This document shows positions 24,959-33,353 of a DNA stretch of 64,000 bases, piece by piece. The stretch comes from a bacterium (GTDB lineage: Bacteria > 4484-113 > JAFGCY01): the NCBI GenBank assembly GCA_016932385.1, contig JAFGCY010000098.1, positions 25,668-89,667 of the forward strand. Direction: 5' to 3'. Positions within the stretch are counted from its first letter, which is position 1. Each line of letters opens with the position of its first letter. The notes beneath the pieces were generated by a model. It made no database searches, was not told the DNA's origin, and saw only the letters and a list, made by a program, of their open reading frames with translations. The position numbers were made by a program, and so were the translations under genes.

Positions 24959-26294
24959 GAAGTGGCTGCGCGACAATCCGGAGGAGGCCAGGCAGCGCTT
25001 GGCCCAGCGCGGCGCGGCGTTCGCGGCTCAGGTCGACGAGTTCGTCGCCAATGACGAAACGCGCCGCAAGACGCAGGTGGAGCTAGACCAGCTCAAGAAC
25101 GAAAGCAACGCCGCCTCGAAACAGATTGGCGCGTTAATGAAAGAAGGTAAAACGCCCGAAGCTGATCGCGCCAAAGATGATGTAAGAAAGCTAAAACTGC
25201 GGATAGCCGAACTCGACGAGATCTTTTCCGGCTGTGATGAGCGGGAGCGCGAGCTCTTGCTGACCATGCCTAACGTGACGCATCCATCCGTGCCGGAAGG
25301 TGGCGAGGACCAGGCCAAGCTGATCGGCACGACCGGCGAGCCGCGGCGGTTCGACTTCGCGCCGCTCGACCATGTCGCCCTGTGCCAGCGGCTGGAGCTG
25401 GTCAACTTCGAGGCCGGCACGCGGCTGGCGGGCGGCGGCTTTCCGGTGATGGCGGGGCAAGGCGCCCTGCTGCAGCGCGCGCTGATCAACTTCATGCTGG
25501 ACCTGCACGTCGGCGAGCACGGCTACACCGAGATGCGGCCGCCGTTCATCGTGCATCCGCGCTGCCCGTTGGGTACCGGCCAGCTGCCCAAGTTCGGCTC
25601 GGAAATGTACCATGTCTACATCGAGGGCGCGCCGGCGCCGGATGACGCCGCGGCGGGCCCGCACTACTACCTGATCCCGACGGCCGAGGTGCCGGTCTGC
25701 AACCTCTACCGCGACACGATTCTCGAAGCACCCGTGCTACCCGTCAAGGTCTGCGCCTACAGCCCCTGCTGGCGCGTTGAGGCCGGCAGCTATGGCAAGG
25801 AAGCCCGCGGCCTGACGCGCGTCCACCAGTTCGAGAAGGTCGAACTGGTGCGCTTCGCCGATCCGGCCACGAGCTGGGACGAGTTGGAGGAGATGACCAG
25901 TGAGGCCGAGCGCGTACTGGAACGCCTGGGCTTGGCCTTCCGGCGGATCGTGCTGCCGACCGGCGATATGGCCTTCGGCTCGGCCAAGACCTACGACGTC
26001 GAGGTGTATTGCCCGGCCGAGCAGAAGTGGCGCGAGGTCAGCTCGGCCTCCAACACCACCGACTACCAGGCGCGCCGGATGAACATGCGCTATCGCCCGG
26101 CCAAGGGCGACAAGCCGGTCTTCCCGCACATCCTGAACGCCTCGGGCGTGGCCCTGCCGCGCCTGGTGATCGCGCTGATCGAGACGCACCAGACCGCCGA
26201 CGGCACGGTGCGCCTGCCCGAAGTGCTGCACAAGTACATGCCGGAAGGCCTGACCGAACTTAAGCCGCCCGTGGGTGGCGTGCCCTTTGTCTGA
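24948..26294 (+). CDS. serS: Seryl-tRNA synthetase
   Basis: 448 residues, class II synthetase. The N-terminal coiled-coil arm (about 1-115, ETRRKTQVELDQLKNES) binds the tRNA variable arm. The catalytic domain shows LIPTAEVPVCNLYRD, motif 2 (CWRVEAGSYGKEARGLTRVH) and motif 3 (NASGVALPRLVIALIE), plus EVSSASNTTDYQARR. It starts within the lipoyl gene (11-nt overlap), so it is translated from the same mRNA and lacks its own clear promoter. Confidence 0.96.
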   Translation: MLDKKWLRDNPEEARQRLAQRGAAFAAQVDEFVANDETRRKTQVELDQLKNESNAASKQIGALMKEGKTPEADRAKDDVRKLKLRIAELDEIFSGCDERERELLLTMPNVTHPSVPEGGEDQAKLIGTTGEPRRFDFAPLDHVALCQRLELVNFEAGTRLAGGGFPVMAGQGALLQRALINFMLDLHVGEHGYTEMRPPFIVHPRCPLGTGQLPKFGSEMYHVYIEGAPAPDDAAAGPHYYLIPTAEVPVCNLYRDTILEAPVLPVKVCAYSPCWRVEAGSYGKEARGLTRVHQFEKVELVRFADPATSWDELEEMTSEAERVLERLGLAFRRIVLPTGDMAFGSAKTYDVEVYCPAEQKWREVSSASNTTDYQARRMNMRYRPAKGDKPVFPHILNASGVALPRLVIALIETHQTADGTVRLPEVLHKYMPEGLTELKPPVGGVPFV

Positions 26295-26319
26295 TGCAGC
26301 GGTGAATTGATTTAGGCCT

Positions 26320-27450
26320 ATGACACGCCCGTCGTATCGAGTAACGAGACTGGACTACGATCTGCCGCCGGATCGCATCGCGCAGCACCCAGCCTCCGAG
26401 CGTACGGCCTCGCGGATGATCTACGTCAACGTGCCCGAGTACCGTTTCGAGGACCTCTACTTCGACGAGTTGCCGTATCTGCTGTCGCCGGAGACGCTGA
26501 TCGTGCTGAACGACTCCAAGGTGATCCCGGCGCGCATCCTGGGCAAGCGGCCGGTTAACGAGGAGGGGCAGGGCGGCGGCCGGGTCGAGGTGCTGTTCCA
26601 CCGCTACATGGGCGAGGGCGTCAGCGAGGCGGTGGTTGGCAGCTCGGCCAGCCTGGCCGAGGAGGAGGTCGTGCTGCTGCCCGGCGGCTGGACCTGCGAG
26701 CTTTTGGAGAAGAAGCAGCTCGGCACGACCAAGGTCTGCTACCTGCGGCCCGACGGCGAGGTGGCCGACCTGGACGAGCTGATGTCCTACCTCAACCAGC
26801 ACGGCATCACCCCGTTGCCGCCGTACATCGCGCGCGAAGAGCAAGACCAGGACCTGACCTCGCGGCTGGCGGTCAAGGACCGCGAGCGCTACCAGACGGT
26901 CTACGCGCGTCATCCCGGCTCCGTCGCCGCGCCGACGGCGGGCCTGCACTTCGACGAGCCGCTGCTCGCCAAACTGAGCGGCCAGCACATGCTGCGCTCC
27001 GTGACGCTGCACGTCGGCCTGGGCACCTTCGCGCCAATCCGCGCCATCGACCTGGCCGAGCACCGCATGCACACCGAGGCGTTCAGCGTCTATCCGGACT
27101 TCGCCGGCGAGTACTTCTCGCGGTTGAAGCAGGGCCTGCCGATCCTGGCCGTCGGCACCACCAGCCTGCGCGTGCTGCATTCGCTGCGCGAGGGGGTGCA
27201 TGACGTTTCGCAGGCCGAGGGGCCGATCCACGGCATTACCGACGCCTTCATTTACCCCGGCCGCGACACGAAGGCCGCCGACATGCTGCTGACGAATTTC
27301 CACCTGCCGCGCAGCACTCTGCTGGCGCTGGTCTACTCCTTCGGCGGCGAAACGCTGATGCGCAAGGTCTACGAGCACGCCGTGGAGGGGGACTACCGCT
27401 TCTTCAGCTACGGCGACTGCATGCTGATCGACCGGCGGAAATCGACATGA
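26320..27450 (+). CDS. queA: S-adenosylmethionine:tRNA ribosyltransferase-isomerase
   Basis: 376 residues. It has the QueA landmarks DYDLPPDRIAQHPASER, LNDSKVIPARILG, LPPYIAREEQDQD, YQTVYARHPGSVAAPTAGLH, HVGLGTFAPI and TNFHLPRSTLLALVYSF. It transfers the ribose of SAM to 7-aminomethyl-7-deazaguanine in tRNA to give epoxyqueuosine. It follows serS by 25 nt, with the same GC-rich composition, and is the last native gene before the AT-rich block. Confidence 0.96.
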   Translation: MTRPSYRVTRLDYDLPPDRIAQHPASERTASRMIYVNVPEYRFEDLYFDELPYLLSPETLIVLNDSKVIPARILGKRPVNEEGQGGGRVEVLFHRYMGEGVSEAVVGSSASLAEEEVVLLPGGWTCELLEKKQLGTTKVCYLRPDGEVADLDELMSYLNQHGITPLPPYIAREEQDQDLTSRLAVKDRERYQTVYARHPGSVAAPTAGLHFDEPLLAKLSGQHMLRSVTLHVGLGTFAPIRAIDLAEHRMHTEAFSVYPDFAGEYFSRLKQGLPILAVGTTSLRVLHSLREGVHDVSQAEGPIHGITDAFIYPGRDTKAADMLLTNFHLPRSTLLALVYSFGGETLMRKVYEHAVEGDYRFFSYGDCMLIDRRKST

Positions 27451-27526
27451 TAACAGAGGTCGAACTAGTAGCTGTGAGATAGAAATGGAAGCATTAGGTA
27501 GTCCTAGCCGTGCCCGATGCCTCGTA

Positions 27527-27532
27527 TATAAT
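27527..27532 (+). promoter_or_regulatory. -10 box for the AT-rich nucleotidyltransferase gene
   Basis: TATAAT ends 7 nt before GTG 27540, the start predicted from homology. The transcript would be leaderless. Confidence 0.5.
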
Positions 27533-27539
27533 ATATCTT

Positions 27540-28634
27540 GTGATTGGTGTGTTATTAATCGGTGGGTTAGGTACACGTCTTAGACCCCTGTCCGACGCGA
27601 TACCCAAAAGCCTGCTACCGATATGTGACAAAGCTCTATTGGACTACCAAGTAGCACAATTACTCAATGCCGGTGTCGAACGTATCGTATTGGCGGCTGG
27701 CGTTTACGCGGATGCGCTAAAGAAATATATAGCTGCAGAATTTAAGCACGTAGACATGATTGTAGTGGAAGAGCAAACACCGCTGGGAACAGCCGGGGCA
27801 TTACGAAACTGTCAGCATATTCTGAAGAACAAGGAGTTTGTTGTACTAAATGCAGATATTGTTAGCGAGATCAACATATCATCGGCTTATAATTATCATC
27901 AGAAAAGGGGATATATAGCGACTCTCTGTGGAATTCCGGTCCAAGATCCTTCGCGGTATGGCCTGTTTGTATGTGATAAGCCAATAAATAATATCAACCC
28001 GGAGCTATTGCTAGATGACAAACATAAAGACACGTCGAGCGCGGAACCAGAGTGGCCTTTAATCAGTGGCTTTATCGAAAAACCGAAGTACGATGTTGGT
28101 CCAGGACCACATTTCATTAACGCAGGCTGCTATGTAATGGACAGCCGTATCTTCGACTATATTCAGCCAGATCGTCCCGTGAGTTTTGAATACGAAGTGT
28201 ATCCACAAATAATTAAGAGTGGATCTAAGCTAGGATTCTATCCTCATTGGGGATTGTGGTACGACATTGGGACTTATCAGAGTTATTATCAAGTAAACTT
28301 TGCGATATTGAATCGCTTGATTAATCATGACACAATCCATAATATGCCGTATAATGATGCAATATTGGATTCTGTAAACTCTGTGTATTTTCATTCATCT
28401 GTTGATATAACTGCTGCAAAGCAGACAATTGAAGAAGCGATTATTATGCGCGACACACACATAGCTGAAAACTGCAATCTGAAAAACAGCTTGGTTATGC
28501 CCGGCGCATCCATTGGTACTGAGGTTAGAATTGCTAATGCGATTATTGGTCCGGACGTTGAAGTTCCGGCATATAGTACAATAGAAAATCAAGTGCTGGT
28601 GCAGGATTCGGAGCCTTTATTCTTCGGCATCTAA
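27540..28634 (+). CDS. Sugar-1-phosphate nucleotidyltransferase (intact signature)
   Basis: 364 residues from GTG 27540, which puts the start just ahead of the family signature LLIGGLGTRLRPLSDAIPKS and 7 nt after TATAAT. An upstream GTG at 27510 would add a non-family head. The catalytic pieces are intact: GGxGTRxxP, the K of IPKS, and the metal-ligand segment VLNADIVSEI. The C-terminal third is a left-handed beta-helix (LKNSLVMPGASIGTEVRIAN). Its relatives make NDP-sugars such as GDP-mannose or GDP-heptose. Codon use is strongly AT-rich relative to the region. It is related to the GC-rich gene at 30892. Confidence 0.85.
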   Translation: MIGVLLIGGLGTRLRPLSDAIPKSLLPICDKALLDYQVAQLLNAGVERIVLAAGVYADALKKYIAAEFKHVDMIVVEEQTPLGTAGALRNCQHILKNKEFVVLNADIVSEINISSAYNYHQKRGYIATLCGIPVQDPSRYGLFVCDKPINNINPELLLDDKHKDTSSAEPEWPLISGFIEKPKYDVGPGPHFINAGCYVMDSRIFDYIQPDRPVSFEYEVYPQIIKSGSKLGFYPHWGLWYDIGTYQSYYQVNFAILNRLINHDTIHNMPYNDAILDSVNSVYFHSSVDITAAKQTIEEAIIMRDTHIAENCNLKNSLVMPGASIGTEVRIANAIIGPDVEVPAYSTIENQVLVQDSEPLFFGI

Positions 28635-28663
28635 TGACGACAATTTGAGCTACGGTGACTAAC

Positions 28664-29962
28664 ATGTGGAGATTGATTATTAGTATACTGCAACTCACCA
28701 CCGAGCCGCAGACGACACAAGAAAGCATTTCGCTTACATTATTCGAGCGCATTAGCAATCTAATCAAAACAGAGGGTTTTGTTGTTGGCATCAGTACTGG
28801 ATTAATTGTGGCTGGTATCCTATATATATTTTCAATACTACCAAAATTACTTAATTACCTATGGTTGGTCAGAAGAAAAAGACTTGTAACAAAACGCAAG
28901 TCACAAGTATTACCCAAGTACTCATATCAGTGGCTAATCGATTACTACGCGAAGAAGGATCGAATTAACGACCTGTATGTGTTGGAATGTAAAACTAAAC
29001 GTAGGTACCTACCGTTCTTAACGAGAAAAGAATGGCATTGCGGGTCCTTTCAGGAAAGCGAGTTAATCAGATTGAGTGAAACAGCTCCTTACTCCACAAA
29101 GAGCATTAATAATTCTCTATTAAGGAAGAAATCCAATTACATGGATCTTGATTGGAAAGGAGAAGTTTGGAATGAGGAGATAATGTGTGTACACAGAATA
29201 CGCGATGGGTTAACACCCAGAATTGAGCTTTGCATTGCAAGCTATTATCAATTCCTATCGGCATGCGGGGCTCTAGAGGAAGAAACATATTCAGTAATAG
29301 ATAATCCGAGGAGGATAGCAAGGCTAAGAAATCAATATGCATCGTCGCTGGACGAGTTGATTCGATGTGGATTGGGTGCGCATGGTTTTGGGATGCAGGT
29401 GGCCTTTGTATATGCGAATCAAAACGAGAAGAATATGATTCTTATTCAGCGGCGCGAGTTGGCAGTATCTATCTACGGTGGAGCAAGAGCTGTAGTACCG
29501 ATGTTCGGATGTCAACCACACAAAGATAGATCGAAGGTCAGTATGTCATTAAAACATAATTTTCTTCGAGAGTATTATGAAGAGCTATATGGCGCTGACG
29601 AGATGATTAGAACAAATCAAGAGTACTTAAGTTACTCGTGGTTTTACAATGAAGAGCCAGTAAGTGAGTTAATAAGACTCATAGATACAGGAGAAGCCAA
29701 TATAACCATTCTTGGCTTTGGTTATGATGCGTTAAACTGCGAATGTGATATTGCGGTGCTCGTATATATTGCTAATAAGGATTTTATAAATAATCAAATT
29801 CGTACAATGAAGAGAAACTGGGAAATAGAAAAGATTGAATCCGTTATGTTGTTTTCAGAGGAACTAGATAATATGCTATACAATCTGGAATTTCAGCCAG
29901 GAAGCGCATTTGCCATTGCTGAAGCTCGTAAGCATCTGCTTTCAATAGGGAAAAATCAATAG
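28664..29962 (+). CDS. Membrane-anchored protein with NUDIX-like box, function unknown
   Basis: 432 residues from ATG 28664; an in-frame GTG at 28655 is possible. One membrane helix lies near 39-68 (GISTGLIVAGILYIFSILPK). The cytoplasmic part is mixed alpha/beta. Around residues 295-310, HNFLREYYEELYG resembles the REx2EE core of a NUDIX box without a clear upstream glycine-rich part. This recalls membrane-linked NUDIX-like sensors found near nucleotide-signalling defence genes, but no nucleotidyltransferase of that type is adjacent. Composition is AT-rich, like its neighbours. No confident family assignment. Confidence 0.6.
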   Translation: MWRLIISILQLTTEPQTTQESISLTLFERISNLIKTEGFVVGISTGLIVAGILYIFSILPKLLNYLWLVRRKRLVTKRKSQVLPKYSYQWLIDYYAKKDRINDLYVLECKTKRRYLPFLTRKEWHCGSFQESELIRLSETAPYSTKSINNSLLRKKSNYMDLDWKGEVWNEEIMCVHRIRDGLTPRIELCIASYYQFLSACGALEEETYSVIDNPRRIARLRNQYASSLDELIRCGLGAHGFGMQVAFVYANQNEKNMILIQRRELAVSIYGGARAVVPMFGCQPHKDRSKVSMSLKHNFLREYYEELYGADEMIRTNQEYLSYSWFYNEEPVSELIRLIDTGEANITILGFGYDALNCECDIAVLVYIANKDFINNQIRTMKRNWEIEKIESVMLFSEELDNMLYNLEFQPGSAFAIAEARKHLLSIGKNQ

Positions 29963-29966
29963 AGAT

Positions 29967-30776
29967 ATGATTAAGTGTCCAATATGTGGCTTTAGCAAGT
30001 ATTTGGTTGTATATGAGTTAGACTATGGTATTGTTGTTCAATGCGGAAAATGTGAACTTGTATACGGAGCCAACTTGAGACTAGATGATTATTTGAAATG
30101 CAGCTACAACGAGGCATATTATAAGAAGAGAAAGACAAAGGATAATGCTGGCTATTGGGATTATTTTGGTATCGAAAGAGAAGACAGAAAAAAGATTGCA
30201 TATTCTCATCTACAGATTCTGAAAAGCTATGGGTTTCGAAAGAAAAGAATTCTAGATGTTGGATGCGGTGGAGGGTATTTTATAGAGCTTGCGCAGAAAG
30301 ATAATTTCGAGGCGTATGGTATTGATGCTTCTGAGTATGCGATAAGCAAAGCTAAAAGCCACGGGATTAAAAACATAATGCAACTAGACGTATTAGAATT
30401 TCTAACATCAATGAATACTGGACTGTTTGATGCTATTTGTATGTTTGACTTTATTGAGCACGTTCCTAATCCATGTGAAATTGTTAAGTGCTCATTGAAT
30501 AAAATGAAATGCGGAGGTATTATAATGATGATAACACCTAGATATGACAGTGCGTATGCAAATGGATTAGATGATGAATATATGCATTACGGAAGAGATC
30601 ATATTTTATATCTGACAGAAAATAGCCTGAGACTAATGATAAGCAAGGCTACTAATTGTAAGTTTAGTATTTGTAATGTAAAAGAAGCTGTGAAGAACAC
30701 AGAAGGTATCAATAGCTGGGCATATAAATATTATTCAGAAAAAAGGGATAAGCTATTAGTCACTATTTTCAAGTGA
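29967..30776 (+). CDS. SAM-dependent methyltransferase with N-terminal zinc ribbon
   Basis: 269 residues. The first 40 residues hold CPIC (4-7) and CGKC (about 29-32), a probable zinc ribbon. The class I methyltransferase core follows: ILDVGCGGGYFIELAQ (motif I), AYGIDASEYAISKAK, CMFDFIEHVPNP and GGIIMMITPRYDS. This layout is common for small-molecule or sugar C-/O-methyltransferases in surface polysaccharide clusters. It follows the unknown gene by 4 nt in the AT-rich block. The substrate is unknown. Confidence 0.83.
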   Translation: MIKCPICGFSKYLVVYELDYGIVVQCGKCELVYGANLRLDDYLKCSYNEAYYKKRKTKDNAGYWDYFGIEREDRKKIAYSHLQILKSYGFRKKRILDVGCGGGYFIELAQKDNFEAYGIDASEYAISKAKSHGIKNIMQLDVLEFLTSMNTGLFDAICMFDFIEHVPNPCEIVKCSLNKMKCGGIIMMITPRYDSAYANGLDDEYMHYGRDHILYLTENSLRLMISKATNCKFSICNVKEAVKNTEGINSWAYKYYSEKRDKLLVTIFK

Positions 30777-30891
30777 TACCGGGTAGAAGAAAGGAATATT
30801 GCGGTACATAGGATAGGCAAAGTAGTAGATAGAAAGAGATGAGCAGGATCAATAGGTAGAAATTGGTAGGCTAAAATAGGATTAGCACAAT

Positions 30892-31926
30892 ATGAAGGCC
30901 CTGATCTACATCGACAGCCGGGCCGGCGGGTTGTTCCCGTTGGCCAAGGACGTATCGCGCGCGCTGTTGCCGGTCTGCGACCGCGAGTTGCTGCACTACC
31001 AGATCATGCAAGTCGCGCGCGCCGGCATCAGCCAGATCGTGCTGGCCGCCGGCTTTCGCGTCGACCAGCTGCGCGACTTCATCCGCTACTATTCCGGCGG
31101 GCTGGAGTTCGGCTTCGTGCTGGAACAGGACCACTGGGCCGACGGCGGCGCGCTTTGTGCCGCGCGCGAAATGCTCGACGGCGACAGCGCTGCCGTGATC
31201 GACGGCGGGGTGCTGAGTGACATCGACTTGGCGGCGGCGCGCGCTGCGCATGAGCGGTCGGGACGGCCGGCGACGATCGTCACCGTCGGCACGGAGGACC
31301 CGGCCGGTCGCGGCCTGATCAAGACGCGCGACGGCACGGTGCTGGAATTAACTGGCTCCGACGAAGCGGGGCCCGGACCGCACCGGATCAACGCGGGCAT
31401 CTGCCTGCTGGAGCCCCAGGCCTACCAGGACCTGCCGGAGGACCCGGAGCTGAGCCTGGAGGCCGGCCTGCTGCCGCGGTTGATCGCGGAGCATACCGAG
31501 CTGACCCATCACGCCCACGAGGGGCTGTGGGTGGACACCGCGGGCCTGGAGGACTACCTGCAGGCCAACTTTGCGCTCTTGGCGCGGCGCTACACCGGCA
31601 CGGATGATTGGCTGTGGGGCGAGCGCCGTGATTGCGCCGTGTTCAAGGACCTGGTCTACCTCAGCAAGCAGCTCGTGCTGGGCAAGGGCGTCGACCTGTT
31701 CCACCGCGTGATCCTGATGCGCGACGTGCGCGTCGGCGACGGCTGCCGGCTACAAAACTGCCTGGTGCTGCCCGAGGCGCGGATCGGCTCCGGCTGCGAC
31801 CTGCAGAACTGCATCGTCGGCCCGGGCGTGGAGGTCGGCGACGACCAGCAGGTGGCCAACAAGGTGCTGGTGCGCGGCGAGGATGACACTCCCTTCTTCC
31901 CGACGGTCCAGGCGCTCACCTACTGA
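30892..31926 (+). CDS. Nucleotidyltransferase-like protein with degenerate active site
   Basis: 344 residues, GC-rich. It aligns along its length with the intact nucleotidyltransferase at 27540, including the C-terminal beta-helix (LQNCLVLPEARIGSGCDLQN). The nucleotide-binding signature GGLGTRLRPL is replaced by DSRAGGLFPLAKDVSRAL, the catalytic Lys position is Arg, and the NADI metal segment reads DGGVL. It is probably catalytically dead or changed in function, and may act as a regulatory or scaffolding subunit of the active copy (inference). Confidence 0.78.
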   Translation: MKALIYIDSRAGGLFPLAKDVSRALLPVCDRELLHYQIMQVARAGISQIVLAAGFRVDQLRDFIRYYSGGLEFGFVLEQDHWADGGALCAAREMLDGDSAAVIDGGVLSDIDLAAARAAHERSGRPATIVTVGTEDPAGRGLIKTRDGTVLELTGSDEAGPGPHRINAGICLLEPQAYQDLPEDPELSLEAGLLPRLIAEHTELTHHAHEGLWVDTAGLEDYLQANFALLARRYTGTDDWLWGERRDCAVFKDLVYLSKQLVLGKGVDLFHRVILMRDVRVGDGCRLQNCLVLPEARIGSGCDLQNCIVGPGVEVGDDQQVANKVLVRGEDDTPFFPTVQALTY

Positions 31927-31928
31927 CG

Positions 31929-33317
31929 CTAATCCGGGATCGCGATCGGCGGCGGGCCGCCCGCGAACGGGCTGAGCGGATCGTCGGCCGCGGCGGGCTG
32001 GACCGGCCTCAGCGGCTCGATCCCCAGCGGCGTCTGCGCGGTCGGCAGCGGGTCCAGGCTGAACTCGCGCAGCTCGTTGGTTAAAAGCGGCTGGCTGCCG
32101 CTGGTATCGAGCACCTGGCGGTTGACCAGCACGCGCCGGCCGTTCAGCTGGTCCTCAACGGAGAGGTACAGCGTGTTGTCGTCGGGGTTCCAGAGGCGCA
32201 GCTTGGCCAGGCCGTCGCTGCTCGCCGCCCACAGTTCCCAGCGCACCCGGTCGCCGGACGGGCGCTGCAGCGTATAGAACAGCACTCCGCCGCCGGCGGC
32301 GAACGGCAGCCCCGCCGGCAGGTGGTCCTCGACGAGCGTCAGCGTGCGGCTCTTGGTGTCCAGCGTGACCAGCCGGAACAGCCCATTGTGGTTCGGCCGC
32401 TGGACCGGGCCCAGGCAGTCGGGCAAAAACTGCACCGTCGCCAGCCGGTCCTTTTCAACCCAGGCCAAGGGCGGCGCCCAGGCGAAGACGGTATAACTGA
32501 CGTGGTAAGCGCTGGTCAGCAGGGTGAGCGACGGCAGCTTCGGCGAGGGCGCGGACACGAAATAGGTCAGCGCGGCGTCCGCCGGCAGCACCGGCTCGTA
32601 GCTGATCGTATAGCCCGCCGTGCGCGTCGTGACGTCGCCGGCGGCGAACAGGCCGTTTAGGTCCGCTTCCCAGCGGACGGCGCTGAGCGTCAGCCGCTGC
32701 GCCCCGCCGGCCCAGTCGATCGACTCGGCCAGCAGGCCGTTATCCAGCTGCAGCGCCTTCAGGGGCCGCGCGATCACGGTATCGTCGTCGGTAAGCCCCA
32801 GCGGCCAGAGCCGCGTCTCCTCGCTGCAGGGATAGCTGGCGTTACCCGTGGCGTGATAAAGGCTGAGCGGCGCCTGGGTGTAATCCGTTTCCTCCGCCTG
32901 GTTCAACAGCAGGGCCAGCCAGGCCTGGTGCGAGGGGCTGGCATAGATCGCCAGCGCGGCGGTGCTGTCCGGCAGCTCGATCCGCTGGGCGCTGCCGGAG
33001 TGCGGCACGCTGATCAGCATCTGTGCGTCGGGCTGGCCGTTTAGGCGGCTGTTGTAGTCGCGGAGCCTGAGGATGATCTCCGGTTGCGCGGAGCCTGGTT
33101 CGTTGTGATAGAGCGCCTGGCGGATATCGTAGCCGTCGGGGCAGGTGGCACGCCTGGCGCTGATCACCTGGGCGGCGGGATTCAGCCAGGGTGATGCCGG
33201 CTCTCTGCTGGTCAGGTCCACCGGCGGGGGCGCCGTGTTCCGCTCCGGTTGTTCCTGGGGGCAGCCTGTAGCGATCAGGCCGAGGAGGATCAACGCGACA
33301 ATCGCCGGTAATCTCAT
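31929..33317 (-). CDS. Lipoprotein of unknown function, beta-rich
   Basis: 462 residues. A signal peptide ends in LIATGC, so it is probably lipid-anchored. The mature protein is beta-rich with no recognised family. Tryptophan-containing segments (SHQAWLALLLNQ, FAWAPPLAWVEKDRLATVQF) recur, as in propeller-type proteins, but no clean repeat period was seen. It is expressed from a promoter overlapping the divergent glycosyltransferase. Its stop lies 3 nt from the convergent nucleotidyltransferase stop. Confidence 0.72.
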   Translation of the reverse strand: MRLPAIVALILLGLIATGCPQEQPERNTAPPPVDLTSREPASPWLNPAAQVISARRATCPDGYDIRQALYHNEPGSAQPEIILRLRDYNSRLNGQPDAQMLISVPHSGSAQRIELPDSTAALAIYASPSHQAWLALLLNQAEETDYTQAPLSLYHATGNASYPCSEETRLWPLGLTDDDTVIARPLKALQLDNGLLAESIDWAGGAQRLTLSAVRWEADLNGLFAAGDVTTRTAGYTISYEPVLPADAALTYFVSAPSPKLPSLTLLTSAYHVSYTVFAWAPPLAWVEKDRLATVQFLPDCLGPVQRPNHNGLFRLVTLDTKSRTLTLVEDHLPAGLPFAAGGGVLFYTLQRPSGDRVRWELWAASSDGLAKLRLWNPDDNTLYLSVEDQLNGRRVLVNRQVLDTSGSQPLLTNELREFSLDPLPTAQTPLGIEPLRPVQPAAADDPLSPFAGGPPPIAIPD

Positions 33318-33323
33318 GGAATC

Positions 33324-33332
33324 AGCATAGCA
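33324..33332 (-). promoter_or_regulatory. Extended -10 for the unknown lipoprotein
   Basis: TGCTATGCT on the minus strand ends 6 nt before ATG 33317; no ribosome site. It shares a 36-bp divergent spacer with the next promoter. Confidence 0.4.
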
Positions 33333-33339
33333 TGGCGGC

Positions 33340-33345
33340 TATAAT
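33340..33345 (+). promoter_or_regulatory. -10 box for the GT4 gene at 33354
   Basis: TATAAT ends 8 nt before GTG 33354, so the mRNA is probably leaderless. It faces away from the lipoprotein promoter in the same 36 bp. Confidence 0.5.
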
Positions 33346-33353
33346 CGCAGGCG

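Larger units (their letters stand above)
27451..30891. other. AT-rich block, probable horizontally acquired segment
   Basis: From just after queA to just before the GC-rich nucleotidyltransferase, base composition drops abruptly and A/T-ending codons dominate. It holds three genes (27540, 28664, 29967) and a gene-free A-rich tail at 30777-30891. No integrase, transposase, tRNA or terminal repeat was found, so the mode of entry is not visible. Confidence 0.7.

Noticed and set aside
27510..27539. Upstream GTG as the start of the AT-rich nucleotidyltransferase
   Set aside because: It would lie before the -10 box, and the family signature begins at GTG 27540.
27451..30891. Prophage or integrative element
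   Set aside because: No integrase, phage structural gene, tRNA or direct repeat at the edges; only composition is unusual.
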